A stretch of DNA of 64,000 nt from Tahibacter harae (GTDB lineage Bacteria; Pseudomonadota; Gammaproteobacteria; Xanthomonadales; Rhodanobacteraceae). The stretch's first letter is position 1; each line of letters starts with the position of its first letter. The notes under the pieces were generated by a model, which saw only the letters and a list, made by a program, of their open reading frames with translations, searched no databases and was not told where the DNA came from. The DNA lies in the NCBI RefSeq assembly GCF_024437735.1, contig NZ_JANFQO010000015.1, positions 99,308-163,307 on the forward strand. Direction: 5' to 3'. Both the position numbers and the translations under genes were made by a program. Shown piece after piece: positions 17,962-29,203 of this stretch.

Positions 17962-20741
17962 GCGTTGGCTCCCGCTTTGCGCTTCTTACCTTTGTCCGGT
18001 GCAGCAGAAGCGGTCATCTTGGTATAGAGGTCAAACAGCTTTTCCAGCCGCTCGGTGTCGTTCCTGAAGCGCCGACCGATGTAGATGCGCTCCAGCACTT
18101 CGTCGTTGCGGTCATGTGCCGCCCGCAAGTCGGCAGGCATATTCTCGGGATCGTAGAGATCGGCGATGGTGGCTGGGAAGTGATGTTCCCGCGCCAGCAA
18201 AATGTCCTCGGCGCAGCGCGTGAGGTCAGTTTTGTTTTTGTCGGTAAGAGTTAAGATGGGAAAGGTATGCCAACCCATTTTGTTGGAATAACTGAAGTCG
18301 GTCTTCATCCGACCACAAACCGCCCCAATCCAAACCAAGTGCAATCGAGAAGCAATGATTGCCAAGTTCATTAGAGGGCCATCATAAATAGCGTACGCCA
18401 GATTGGTTACGCAACAGTTTGGGTCGACCAAATCCACTGGCAGATAAGGCCTGAACTCCGAACTTCGTATAGGAATAACTAGAGTGCTCTTGGCACCAGA
18501 ATTCATCTCTCTGAATTGATGAGGCCTATCCGCCATGGCGCGAGTGCCAGCATCCGTGCTAGCGCAGCGCATCGCCCTTACTGCTTCAATGCGCCCACGA
18601 ATGACCGAGTTCTCCATCGCATCTGATAGGCTAGCTTCCTCGATCCAAATACACTTCCTCGGGCTGCCGTTAATAACCTCTGTAGAACCCCAAAGATCGC
18701 GCAGCCACCTTTCTTGATCGTGCTGGCTGAGACCGACCCTGTCCGCTTCACCTCGTTCCAAAATTAGATTCCCACCGTCATATGGCGCATTCCCAAGTTG
18801 CATTGGCGCTATGCTGGAAAGCGGACTCGTGCGGCCCTCCACAATTACGTCAGATCCCGGAATTAGATAGGGACCAATTAGGTTGGTCGTGAGCTCGGTA
18901 TTATTTTTGTCCTGACCGACCTGAAACAGCCGTCTTACAGAACCTGCATTTCGCGAAACACCGACAATGATCACGGTCACTACAGCGTTCTGACTGGCGA
19001 GGTTACGCCACTTGAAAGACTGATAAGCAAACTTAATCTCACATCCGAGATCGAATAGCACCGGCCAAAGCACAGGAACCTGTCCACCTTGGCAGATAGA
19101 GTTGGTAGTAACAAACGCGAAATCCGCTTTGGTGTGACTTGCGTAAACCGCGGCCTTCAAAAACCAACCCGCAACATAATCGAGCGTTCCGCTGCGCCTT
19201 GTAAATCCGTCAAAGACGCTACGCAAGTCTTCCTTCTCGGAGGCGGATTGGTTCTTCGTTCCTTTGTATGGCGGGTTGCCGCAGATGTATGTCTCACCGC
19301 CTGTGTTAGCAAAATCTATCTCAGCTTGATCGAGCGGGGAGCCGAACAAATCGTCGGCTTGCACCCTTACGCCCGTCCCAGTCGTGGGGCAAATGCTCAA
19401 CCAGTCGAGCCGCAACGCATTGCCACAAGTGATCCAGTTCTCGTTGCGCAGGGGCAGGAACTCGGCCAAGGCCAGCTTCTGCCCCCGGTACAGCACGTCG
19501 CACTGGTACTCAGCGATGACCAGCGCGAGGCGCGCAATTTCTGCCGGGAAGTCGCGCAGCTCGATCCCGCGAAAGTTGGTGACCGGGATTTCTGATGCGT
19601 GATCCTGCTCACCGCGCCGCCGGTTGATCTCGGCCTCGATTGCGCGCATTTCCTTGTAGGCGATGACCAAGAAGTTGCCTGAACCGCAAGCCGGGTCGAA
19701 GACTCTGATCCTCGCCATGCGCTTGCGCAGGTTGAGCAAAGTACGCGGGTTGTCGCCCGCCTCTTCCAGCTTTGCACGCAGGTCGTCGAGAAACAGCGGG
19801 TTCAGCACCTTCAGGATATTGGGAACACTGGTGTAGTGCATTCCCAACTCGCCGCGCTCCTCGTCCTCAGCGACGGCCTGGATCATCGAGCCGAAGATGT
19901 CAGGGTTGATCTTGGTCCAGTCCAACCCGCCGACGTGTAACAGGTAGGACCGGGCGATCTTGCTGAATCGCGGCACCTCGTCGCCACCAGAGAACAACTG
20001 CCCGTTGACGTAGGGGAAGTCTTCGGCCCATCGGGGAATCTTGGTGGCGGCCCGGTCCTCGCGCTTGGTGTTCATGGCACGGAACAACGTGGCGATGACC
20101 TCGTGCGTGTTGGACGAGTCCTTCGCGCTCATCTGCGCGACGGTTTCGGTGAAGCGGCCCTTGCCGATGAAGATGTCCGTGTCCTCGGCGAAGAAGCAGA
20201 AAATCAGTCTCGCCATGAGGTTATTCATGTCGTGGCGACGCTCTGCCGTGCCCCATTCAGGGTTGTCTTTCAGCAGTTCGACGTACAGGCGATTCAGGCG
20301 GCTGGTGGCCCGAATGTCGAAGGCGTTTTCGCTGATCTGGCGAACCGTGCTGATGCCCGCCAGCGGCAGGAAGAAGCCGAAGTGGTCGGGAAAATCTTTA
20401 AAGGCGCAGGCGACTGTATCGCCGCTGGTCAGGTCTTCGGCCTCGAAATCTACGCCGTCGGTGGCGAGGATGAACTTCGCCTTGGCCTTGGTTGTGGCCG
20501 GACTGGACTTGAGGACGGCCAGCGTCTGGGTCACCCGCCCTGCGTCGCAGGTCAGGATGTGGATGTTGCTGGTCTGGAGAACACCGCCGAGATCGGACTT
20601 GTTCGATGCCCCCGCGCGCAGGCGCTTGATGGTCGTCGCCTTGTTGCCGAAGGCTTCAAGGAATGCATAGGGGAACTCTGCGGGGTCAAAAGGCTGCTCC
20701 GCGAGATCGGTGATGGCTTGTTCGATTTCTACGGCATTCAT
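17958..20741 (-). CDS. MmeI-like class I DNA adenine methyltransferase
   Basis: 927 aa. AdoMet motif I is DPACGSG at 349-355 and the catalytic motif IV is NPPY at 489-492, which indicates N6-adenine methylation. The layout resembles the MmeI family: N-terminal domain, helical spacer, methyltransferase core, target-recognition domain, C-terminal domain. I do not see the D...ExK nuclease motif that MmeI has at its N terminus, so cleavage is probably done by the GIY-YIG partner. An AAGGAGGG ribosome site precedes the ATG. The part coding for the presumed target-recognition domain (about 18210-19290) is clearly AT-richer than the rest. It would mark host DNA and set specificity for the module. 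Confidence 0.85.
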   Translation of the reverse strand: MNAVEIEQAITDLAEQPFDPAEFPYAFLEAFGNKATTIKRLRAGASNKSDLGGVLQTSNIHILTCDAGRVTQTLAVLKSSPATTKAKAKFILATDGVDFEAEDLTSGDTVACAFKDFPDHFGFFLPLAGISTVRQISENAFDIRATSRLNRLYVELLKDNPEWGTAERRHDMNNLMARLIFCFFAEDTDIFIGKGRFTETVAQMSAKDSSNTHEVIATLFRAMNTKREDRAATKIPRWAEDFPYVNGQLFSGGDEVPRFSKIARSYLLHVGGLDWTKINPDIFGSMIQAVAEDEERGELGMHYTSVPNILKVLNPLFLDDLRAKLEEAGDNPRTLLNLRKRMARIRVFDPACGSGNFLVIAYKEMRAIEAEINRRRGEQDHASEIPVTNFRGIELRDFPAEIARLALVIAEYQCDVLYRGQKLALAEFLPLRNENWITCGNALRLDWLSICPTTGTGVRVQADDLFGSPLDQAEIDFANTGGETYICGNPPYKGTKNQSASEKEDLRSVFDGFTRRSGTLDYVAGWFLKAAVYASHTKADFAFVTTNSICQGGQVPVLWPVLFDLGCEIKFAYQSFKWRNLASQNAVVTVIIVGVSRNAGSVRRLFQVGQDKNNTELTTNLIGPYLIPGSDVIVEGRTSPLSSIAPMQLGNAPYDGGNLILERGEADRVGLSQHDQERWLRDLWGSTEVINGSPRKCIWIEEASLSDAMENSVIRGRIEAVRAMRCASTDAGTRAMADRPHQFREMNSGAKSTLVIPIRSSEFRPYLPVDLVDPNCCVTNLAYAIYDGPLMNLAIIASRLHLVWIGAVCGRMKTDFSYSNKMGWHTFPILTLTDKNKTDLTRCAEDILLAREHHFPATIADLYDPENMPADLRAAHDRNDEVLERIYIGRRFRNDTERLEKLFDLYTKMTASAAPDKGKKRKAGANA

Positions 20742-20799
20742 GGGCGTGCAGCCCTCCTTCGGGGCGTGGCGACCTGACCGCTGTCGTTCTGCGCGGCGC

Positions 20800-21526
<727 letters not shown>

Positions 21527-21595
21527 GCCAGCCCCTGTTCGACGAGAAAGGCAGCGCGTTGCTGCATTGCCTGCTTTATTCACTGACTAAGCCCA

Positions 21596-22163
21596 TCACC
21601 CAAGCCCGGCCGGGTTGTCCACCTCCTCGCCATGCAGGATGGCGAAGGCATAGACCTGCTTCACGATGTCGCGGATGTGCCTCGCAATGGCAGGCGCCCC
21701 GCGCGCCTTCACCTTGTTGCACAGCGCGCGCAGGTCATCGGCAGTGATTTCGTTGAGCTGCCGATTTCGGAAAGCCGGCAGATGTCCCGATCGACGATGC
21801 TCTTGCGCATCGCCTTCGTGCTATCAGCCATCCGGGCGCCCACCGGCCAATTCTCGGTCACTTCACCGAAGGTCTTGGCGGCAGTCTGGCGGCGCTTCTC
21901 GCGCTGTTTCTCCAGCGCGGGGACTTACCTTGAGCGGCGGCCTTCCTGGCGTCGATCAGCTTTTCACGCGCCAGCGCCAACGAGATGCCCGCCGGCCCAT
22001 AACGGCCAATGGTCAGCGTCTCGCGGCGAATGTTGAGAGGATAATCGTAGCGGAAGGTGACGGTACCGACGGGCGATACCGTCACGTACATGCCATCGCG
22101 GTCAAAAGCCTTGTAGGTCTTGGACTTAAGCTTGAGGTTACGCAGCGCAGTGTCGGTGAGCAT
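21596..22163 (-). pseudogene. Tyrosine integrase of the island, frameshifted and truncated
   Basis: N-terminal half of a P4-type integrase. It begins MLTDTALRNLKLKSKTYKAF (DUF4102-like arm-binding domain) with an AGGAGG ribosome site 10 nt upstream. Following the homology requires two frame changes: one near the GKSP segment (about 21920) into ALEKQREKRQTAAKTFGEV, and one near GGGACATCTGCC (about 21780) into LPAFRNRQLNEITADDL, then HIRDIVKQVYAFAILHGEE. The catalytic domain with its Arg, His and Tyr residues is missing. The relic ends near the IS21 remnant and faces away from guaA. It cannot catalyse excision. Confidence 0.85.
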
Positions 22164-22190
22164 CGAGGTTTTTCCTCCTGCTCGTGACGG

Positions 22191-22273
22191 CTTTTACCGT
22201 CAGGGGCCAAGAGACCTGCTGATGCTCGGAAAGCCGCATAAAACCAACTTTCCCAAGAAGACTTTTACCGTCA
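22191..22273. repeat. Two CTTTTACCGTCA direct repeats beside the integrase
   Basis: CTTTTACCGTCA occurs at 22191-22202 and again at 22262-22273, 71 bp apart, between the integrase start and guaA. The first copy sits in a small inverted repeat (TGACGG...CCGTCA) and the second in CCGTC-AAA-GACGG. The position is right for arm-type integrase or excisionase binding sites of the original att region. Function is inferred only from position and repetition. Confidence 0.5.
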
Positions 22274-22463
22274 AAGACGGCTTTGGTCTGGATAGTGAAC
22301 GGGAGGGTCCGAATCCGACCTTCGTTTCTCACCGCCAACGCTACCGCCAATCTGTTCTGCTGGCCGGCGATAGCCACCGATAGCTGCCGCGATAAATTTC
22401 CCTATAAATCAATGTGCTGTGGTAGTTTTTCGATGGCCGGCGATAATTCTCGAAGGACGCTAA

Positions 22464-22480
22464 TTCACTCCCACTCGATC
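22464..22480. other. Right attachment-site-like repeat within the guaA 3' end
   Basis: TTCACTCCCACTCGATC covers the last codons and the stop of guaA (stop at 22465-22467) and matches the copy at 12758-12774 except for one base. The guaA coding sequence is kept intact by the repeat, as expected for an integration site inside an essential gene. Confidence 0.8.
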
Positions 22481-24108
22481 GTCGCCGGCGGCTTCCCGCT
22501 GATGTCGTAGACCACCCGCGAAACCCCATGCAGTTCGTTGATGATGCGCGTGGAGACAGCGCCGAGGAATTCGTAGGGCAGATGCGCCCAATGCGCTGTC
22601 ATGAAGTCGATGGTTTCCACGGCGCGCAGGGCGATGACCCATTCGTAAGCGCGGGCGTCGCCGACCACGCCGACGGACTTGACCGGCAGGAAGACGGCGA
22701 AGGCCTGGCTGGTCTTGTCGTAGAGGCCGTGGGCGCGCAGTTCGCGGATGAAGATGTCGTCGGCGCGCTGCAGCAGTTCCACGTATTCGGCCTTGACCTC
22801 GCCGAGCACGCGCACGCCCAGGCCGGGGCCCGGGAACGGGTGGCGGTAGACCATTTCGCGCGGCAGGCCGAGTTCCACGCCCAGGCGGCGCACTTCATCC
22901 TTGAACAGTTCGCGCAGCGGTTCGACCAGGCCGAGCTTCATGTGCTCGGGCAGTCCGCCGACATTGTGGTGGCTCTTGATGACGTGGGCCTTGCCGGTCT
23001 TGGAGCCGGCCGACTCGATCACGTCGGGATAGATGGTGCCCTGGGCCAGCCATTTGACGTCGGTGAGCTTGGCCGATTCTTCTTCGAAGATCTCGACGAA
23101 CAGGCGGCCGATGATCTTGCGCTTGGCTTCGGGATCTTGCACCCCCGCCAGGGCGGCAAAGTAGCGTTCGGCGGCGTTGACGCGGATCACGTTGACGCCC
23201 ATGTGCTCGGCCATGGTGGCCATGACCTGGTCGCCTTCCTTCCAGCGCAGCAGGCCGGTGTCGACGAATACGCAGACGAGCTGGTCGCCGATGGCGCGCT
23301 TGAGCAGGGCTGCGACGACGGAGGAATCCACGCCGCCGGACAGGCCCAGCAGCACCTTGTCCGAGCCGACCTGGGCGCGCACGCGCGCGGCAGCGTCGTC
23401 GATGATGTTGGCCGCGGTCCACAAGGTGGCACAGCCGGCGATATCCACTACGAAGCGGCGCAGCAGCTCCGCGCCCTGCTTGGTATGGGTCACTTCGGGA
23501 TGGAATTGCACGCCGTAGTAGCGGCGGCTTTCGTCGGCCATGGCCGCGTAGGCCAGCGATCCGGTGGCGCCGACGGCGCGGAAGCCCGGCGGCAGCGTGA
23601 CGACGCGGTCGCCATGGGACATCCACACATCCAGCGCGGCGTGCCCGGGAGCCGCTTCCGCCGCCGCGGCAGGCCCCTGCGCGCCCATCCACGATTCACC
23701 TTCGCCATAGGCCGGCAGGCTGCCGCTGTCGCTGCGCAGGCCGCGGAACAGTTCGCAGGAAAGATCGGCCTTGACCTGGGCATAGCCGAATTCGCGGTGA
23801 TGGCCACCTTCGACCTTGCCGCCGAGCTGTTCGGCCAGGGTCTGCATGCCGTAGCAGATGCCCAGCACCGGCACGCCCAGGTCGAACACCTGCTGCGGCG
23901 CGCGCGGCGAATTTTCCTCGGTCACCGATTCCGGCCCGCCCGACAGGATCACCGCCCTGGGCGCGAACGCCGGGATCTCGGCCGGATCGTGGTCCCAGGC
24001 CCAGATCTCGCAATACACGCCGATCTCGCGGATGCGCCGCGCGATCAGCTGGGTGTACTGGGCGCCGAAATCCAGGATGAGAATTTTGTCGTTGTGGATG
24101 TTTTGCAT
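22465..24108 (-). CDS. guaA: GMP synthase (glutamine-hydrolysing)
   Basis: 547 aa, converts XMP to GMP with ATP and glutamine, the last step of GMP synthesis. The class I glutaminase domain carries the nucleophile Cys85 in GICYGMQ, and the His/Glu pair is in FHPEVTH. The ATP-pyrophosphatase P-loop is LSGGVDSS, followed by the C-terminal dimerisation domain ending in PPATIEWE. The protein is about 20 residues longer than the E. coli enzyme because of a Gly/Ala-rich insertion at roughly 125-150, just before the LDVWMSHGD strand. The start at 24108 is the family ATG; the open frame runs further upstream but overlaps the guaB 3' end. guaB lies upstream on the same strand, separated by a terminator-like hairpin. 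Confidence 0.97.
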   Translation of the reverse strand: MQNIHNDKILILDFGAQYTQLIARRIREIGVYCEIWAWDHDPAEIPAFAPRAVILSGGPESVTEENSPRAPQQVFDLGVPVLGICYGMQTLAEQLGGKVEGGHHREFGYAQVKADLSCELFRGLRSDSGSLPAYGEGESWMGAQGPAAAAEAAPGHAALDVWMSHGDRVVTLPPGFRAVGATGSLAYAAMADESRRYYGVQFHPEVTHTKQGAELLRRFVVDIAGCATLWTAANIIDDAAARVRAQVGSDKVLLGLSGGVDSSVVAALLKRAIGDQLVCVFVDTGLLRWKEGDQVMATMAEHMGVNVIRVNAAERYFAALAGVQDPEAKRKIIGRLFVEIFEEESAKLTDVKWLAQGTIYPDVIESAGSKTGKAHVIKSHHNVGGLPEHMKLGLVEPLRELFKDEVRRLGVELGLPREMVYRHPFPGPGLGVRVLGEVKAEYVELLQRADDIFIRELRAHGLYDKTSQAFAVFLPVKSVGVVGDARAYEWVIALRAVETIDFMTAHWAHLPYEFLGAVSTRIINELHGVSRVVYDISGKPPATIEWE

Positions 24109-24150
24109 AACTGAGAAAACCGGTACGAAAACGGCGCGCGGCGCCGGTGG

Positions 24151-24179
24151 AAAAAATTTGGGGACCCGCAGGTCCCCAA
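24151..24179 (-). terminator. Rho-independent terminator between guaB and guaA
   Basis: A perfect 9-bp inverted repeat (TTGGGGACC, four-base loop, GGTCCCCAA) at 24158-24179. On the minus strand it is followed by AATTTTTT. It lies just after the guaB stop and 43 nt before the guaA start, so it would lower guaA transcription relative to guaB unless guaA has its own promoter. Confidence 0.85.
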
Positions 24180-24187
24180 GCTCGTCT

Positions 24188-25696
<1,509 letters not shown>

Positions 25697-25832
25697 TCAA
25701 ATAACTTGAGGATTGGTTGGGCGAGGGTCGCGGGAATTGGTCCCTGCGCGAAGGGCGCAAATGTCCGTACACGCAGGGCACGCAAAAACCGGGCGGCGAT
25801 AACTGCCGATGCGCTGGCCCTCACCCTCCCTC

Positions 25833-25857
25833 CCCCCAAGCGCGTTGCGCTTGGGGG
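25833..25857. repeat. GC hairpin in intergenic repeat element
   Basis: Perfect 11-bp inverted repeat, CCCCCAAGCGC then a three-base loop then GCGCTTGGGGG. There is no T-run next to it, so it is not a standard terminator. Confidence 0.75.
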
Positions 25858-25942
25858 ATGGAATATTCCCGCAATTTGCAGAGCACCTGCAGCGCTTTGA
25901 AAACGCAACGGCAATTGCCCCTGCCGTACCTGGCTTGCGCCC

Positions 25943-25978
25943 TTGCTGTTGCCGTTGCTGTTGCCGTTGCCGTTGCTT
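25943..25978. repeat. Hexamer tandem repeat (TTGCYG)
   Basis: Six consecutive units of TTGCTG or TTGCCG, the last one degenerate (TTGCTT). It is part of the intergenic repeat element. Copy number could vary between strains by slippage. Confidence 0.85.
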
Positions 25979-26190
25979 CTGCGCACACGGATGTGCGCCG
26001 CTCTACCGGGGCCCCATAAGCCGCGGCGAGGCGGCGTAGGACCAGCCCGCGCATCGCGCGGGTCGCGCCCAGGGATGGGCGCGAGTCGGCCGTTGGGCCA
26101 GGATGGCCCTTCGGCCGACCCCGGAGCCGCCTCGCGCACCCGGAGGGCAGGATGCCCGCAGGGCGCGGCTTCTGGGGTGTGTTTTCTTTG

Positions 26191-26224
26191 CCTACTTTCT
26201 TTTGCACAAGCAAAAGAAAGTAGG
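26191..26224. repeat. 34-nt palindrome, AT-rich, end of repeat element
   Basis: CCTACTTTCTTTTGC, four-base spacer ACAA, then GCAAAAGAAAGTAGG: a perfect 15-bp stem. It stands out in GC-rich surroundings. In RNA it would form a stable hairpin downstream of the dctM gene on the minus strand. Confidence 0.85.
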
Positions 26225-26355
26225 TCGGCCGCCGCAGGCGGACGAAACTGCGTTAAAACAATTCCCGCCCTAGGCGTCCGCGAAGACTCACAACCGTCCC
26301 CGCAGGCCTGGCCAACACATCAGCGCCATCTGTCAGCAAAAGCAAAAAACAACAA

Positions 26356-27630
26356 TCACCGCGCCAGCCAAAGCGACAACCCCGGCCAGTAAGTAATGAT
26401 CAACGTAGCCGCCAACATGATCAGAAAGAACGGCACCGCCGCCCGCACCAAGGTCATCACCGGCTGCCGGAACCGCGCCGAGGCGATATACAGATTGATC
26501 CCCAGCGGCGGCAGGAAAATGCCGAGCTGCAGGTTGGCCAGGAAAATGATGCCCAGATGCACCGGATCGATCCCGTAGCGCACCGCCACCGGCAACACCA
26601 GCGGCACCAGCAGGATGATCGCCGGAAAGCCTTCCAGCAGCATGCCGAACACCAGCAGGAACAGGTTCAGCGCCAGCAGGAACAGGAACGGATTGCTTTC
26701 CGGGATGTGCGTGCGCAGGAACTGGAACAGTTTCTCCGGCACTTCCGCATCGATCAGCCAGTTCGTCAGCGCCAGGGAGAAACCCAGGATCACGAGAATG
26801 CCGCCGACCAGCACCATCGCATGGCGGATCACCCGCGGCAGTTCGCCGAGCTTGATCTCGCGCCGGATCAGCACCGTCACCAGCAGCACGTACAGCGCGG
26901 TGGCGGCGGCGGCTTCGGAGGCGGCCAGCTTGCCGGAGTAGATGCCGATCAGGATCACGAACGGCAGCGGGATTTCCCAGGCGGCGTCCTTCAGTGCAGC
27001 GCCGAGTTCGCCAAGCGTCGCGCGCTGCGGCCGGGCCACATCGCGCACATGCCAGGCGCTGTAGACGCCGAGCATCACGACCATCAGCAGACACGGCAGC
27101 ACGCCGGCCTTGAACAGTGCATCTATGCTCACCGGCTGGAACTGCTGCGCGACCACGCCGTAGAGGATCAGCGGCATGGACGGCACCAGCAGCAGCCCCA
27201 GGCTGCCCGAGGCCGTGAGCAGGCCCAGGCTGAATTTCTCGCCGTACTGGGCCTGGCGCAGGGCCGGATAGAGCACGGCGCCCAGGGCGATGATGGTCAC
27301 GCCGGTGGCGCCGGTGAACGCGGTAAAGAGCGTGCAGGCCAGCACGGCGACGATGGCCAGGCCGCCGGGCATCCAGCCGACCAGGGCGTTGGTCAGGCGC
27401 ACCAGGCGCTGCGGCGTCTTGCTTTCGGCCAGGATGTAGCCGGCCAGGGTGAACAGTGGAATCGCGATCAGCGCCGGCATGTCGGACAGGCGGTAGAACT
27501 CCACCGCGACCGCGATGCCTTCCTGGCCGGCGCTGTAGAAGCCGATCAGGGCGATGGCGCCAAGCACGGCGAACAGCGGCGCGCCCAGGGCCGCGAGCAG
27601 GATCAGGATGCCGACGATGAGCCAGATCAT
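26356..27630 (-). CDS. dctM: TRAP transporter large permease subunit
   Basis: 424 aa, the large integral membrane subunit of a tripartite ATP-independent periplasmic transporter, which drives solute uptake with an ion gradient. About eleven to twelve hydrophobic helices are evident from the first residues (LIVGILILLAALGAPLFAVLG) to the last (IMLAATLIITYWPGL). The FTGATGVTIIALG segment and the NLQLGIFLPPLGINLY segment are characteristic of DctM. The start overlaps the stop of dctQ by 4 nt. The substrate cannot be deduced; TRAP systems usually carry organic acids. Confidence 0.93.
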   Translation of the reverse strand: MIWLIVGILILLAALGAPLFAVLGAIALIGFYSAGQEGIAVAVEFYRLSDMPALIAIPLFTLAGYILAESKTPQRLVRLTNALVGWMPGGLAIVAVLACTLFTAFTGATGVTIIALGAVLYPALRQAQYGEKFSLGLLTASGSLGLLLVPSMPLILYGVVAQQFQPVSIDALFKAGVLPCLLMVVMLGVYSAWHVRDVARPQRATLGELGAALKDAAWEIPLPFVILIGIYSGKLAASEAAAATALYVLLVTVLIRREIKLGELPRVIRHAMVLVGGILVILGFSLALTNWLIDAEVPEKLFQFLRTHIPESNPFLFLLALNLFLLVFGMLLEGFPAIILLVPLVLPVAVRYGIDPVHLGIIFLANLQLGIFLPPLGINLYIASARFRQPVMTLVRAAVPFFLIMLAATLIITYWPGLSLWLAR

Positions 27631-28130
27631 GCGCCGGCCTCCGGCAGGACTTCATGCGCCCTGGGCGGCAGCAGCGAGCGGATCAGAAAACGCACGGCCA
27701 TCAGGGCGAAGCCCAGCGGCAGTATCAGTTCCAGCGCCCAGGCCGGAATGCCGAGCACGCCTTCGGTGCCGCCTTCCAGATCCAGCTGGACCAGGGCCCA
27801 GCTGTGCCAGGCCATCAGCGCGCACAGCGCGGCGGCGAAGGCCAGCGCGATGAAACGGGCGACGCGCAGCTTCATCCCGCCGACGAAGCGGGCGATGAAA
27901 TCCAGGCCGATGTGCTGGTCCTCGCGGGTGGCGATGACCGCGCCCAGCATCGCGCTCCACAGCACCAGCGCGCGCAACACCGGCTCGGCCCAGGGGAAGC
28001 CGCCGTCGAACAGGTTGCGCAGCAGAATCTGCGCGCCGGCCAGCAGCACCATGCCGATCACCAGCACGGTCAGCACCCAGTCCTCGAAGCGGTGCAGGCG
28101 CGCCAGATTGCGCTGGAATCCCGTGCTCAT
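27627..28130 (-). CDS. dctQ: TRAP transporter small permease subunit
   Basis: 167 aa with four hydrophobic helices. It shows the DctQ pattern: an N-terminal E-D-W followed by helix 1, an RN motif near 38, then the W-A-E-P and L-W-x-A-M-L-G-A region and RED-QHIGLDFI. It forms the membrane complex with DctM. It lies between dctP (36 nt upstream) and dctM (4-nt overlap), all on the minus strand. Confidence 0.9.
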   Translation of the reverse strand: MSTGFQRNLARLHRFEDWVLTVLVIGMVLLAGAQILLRNLFDGGFPWAEPVLRALVLWSAMLGAVIATREDQHIGLDFIARFVGGMKLRVARFIALAFAAALCALMAWHSWALVQLDLEGGTEGVLGIPAWALELILPLGFALMAVRFLIRSLLPPRAHEVLPEAGA

Positions 28131-28166
28131 GCGTGTCTCCCCTGCCCCTGTCTCAGCCGTTCCGCA

Positions 28167-29162
28167 TCACTTCTTGCGCAGCGCCGCCAGCGTCTCGACC
28201 AGGGACTTGTACAGGTCCATCGACAGCGCCTTCTCGCCTTCGATCTGGCTGGCCGAGTCGGACCCGACCTTCTGCCAGTTGCTGATTTCCTCGGCGCTGG
28301 GCGTGTGGATGGTGATGCCGGCCTTCTTCAGCGCATCGACGGCGTTGGTGTTGTCCTCGATGCTGATCTGGTCCAGGCGCGCGAAGGCCTTGCCCATTTC
28401 CTCGCGCAGCACGGCCTGGTCGGCGGCGCTGACCTTGTCGAAGGCTTTCTTGTCCACCACCAGCACGCCGGCGACATAGCTCACCGGCAGGTCGACGATG
28501 TGCTTGATCTTGGTATGCCACTGGAACGCGATCGCACCGGCCAGGGTATTGGCGGCGGTGTCGATCAGTCCGGTCTGCAGGCTGGTGTAGACATCGGCCA
28601 GCGGCAGCGAGATCGGCGTGACGCCGGCGTTCTTGAAGGCGATCTCGGCAATATGGTCGCCCTGCGGCACCCATACCTTGGCGGCCTTGAGATCGTCGCG
28701 GGTTTTTATCTCGCGCGTGCTCATGATGTAGGCGAAGCCGCCGCCGGAAAGGCCCAGCGCGACGAAGCCGTTCTTCTCGAAGCCGTCCTTGATGGGCGCA
28801 TCGAACTTGGCACGGATCGCGTCGACCTCGGCCTGGCTGCGGAACAGGAACGGCAGGCTGTAGAGCTGCACATCCGGATTGATGCCGGACACTTCGCCGC
28901 CGGTGAAGGCGCCGCCCTGCAGCTGGCCAATCTTGATCTTGCGCTGCACCGTGGCCTGGTCGCCCATGACGCCGCCGGGGTAGTACTTGAGTTCGACGCG
29001 GCCCTCGGTGCGGGTCTTGACCGCATCGGCGCCGGCGCGCATCTCGCGCATCCAGGCCGTGCCGTCGGGCGCGGTGGTGGCGATCTTGATGACTTCGGCC
29101 TGGGCCGCGGCGCCGGCCAGCAGGGCGAGCAGGCCGGTCAGCAGACGGTTGCGCAGATTCAT
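28167..29162 (-). CDS. dctP: TRAP transporter solute-binding protein
   Basis: 331 aa, periplasmic. The signal peptide is about 22 residues and ends in AAAQA before EVIKIATTAP, the usual first strand of DctP proteins. The substrate-contact region includes an arginine in the SGGGFAYIMSTREIKTRDDL area, and the helix VYTSLQTGLIDTAANT is typical of the family. It would capture the ligand and deliver it to DctQ/DctM. It is second in the minus-strand cluster, 41 nt after the TatT gene. Confidence 0.92.
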   Translation of the reverse strand: MNLRNRLLTGLLALLAGAAAQAEVIKIATTAPDGTAWMREMRAGADAVKTRTEGRVELKYYPGGVMGDQATVQRKIKIGQLQGGAFTGGEVSGINPDVQLYSLPFLFRSQAEVDAIRAKFDAPIKDGFEKNGFVALGLSGGGFAYIMSTREIKTRDDLKAAKVWVPQGDHIAEIAFKNAGVTPISLPLADVYTSLQTGLIDTAANTLAGAIAFQWHTKIKHIVDLPVSYVAGVLVVDKKAFDKVSAADQAVLREEMGKAFARLDQISIEDNTNAVDALKKAGITIHTPSAEEISNWQKVGSDSASQIEGEKALSMDLYKSLVETLAALRKK

Positions 29163-29203
29163 TGCTTCACTCCTCGAAAGGGCCGTGACGACCCGCTCAA
29201 TGC

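Noticed and set aside
17958..20741. BREX (PglX) or DISARM methyltransferase
   Set aside because: The domain order looks MmeI-like, and none of the BREX or DISARM partner genes (PglZ, BrxC, DrmB and so on) is nearby.
22300..22335. tRNA-like 3' arm (GGGTCCGAATCCGACC) before guaA
   Set aside because: The loop is not the canonical TTC-containing T-loop, and no anticodon or acceptor partner folds upstream.
25943..25978. Possible CRISPR-like repeat
   Set aside because: Six contiguous 6-bp units without spacers are a simple tandem repeat; no CRISPR array is present in the window.
25717..26392. Several 75-170-codon frames in the guaB-dctM gap
   Set aside because: They translate repeats and palindromes into Arg/Pro/Ala-rich peptides on both strands; better explained as a non-coding repeat element.
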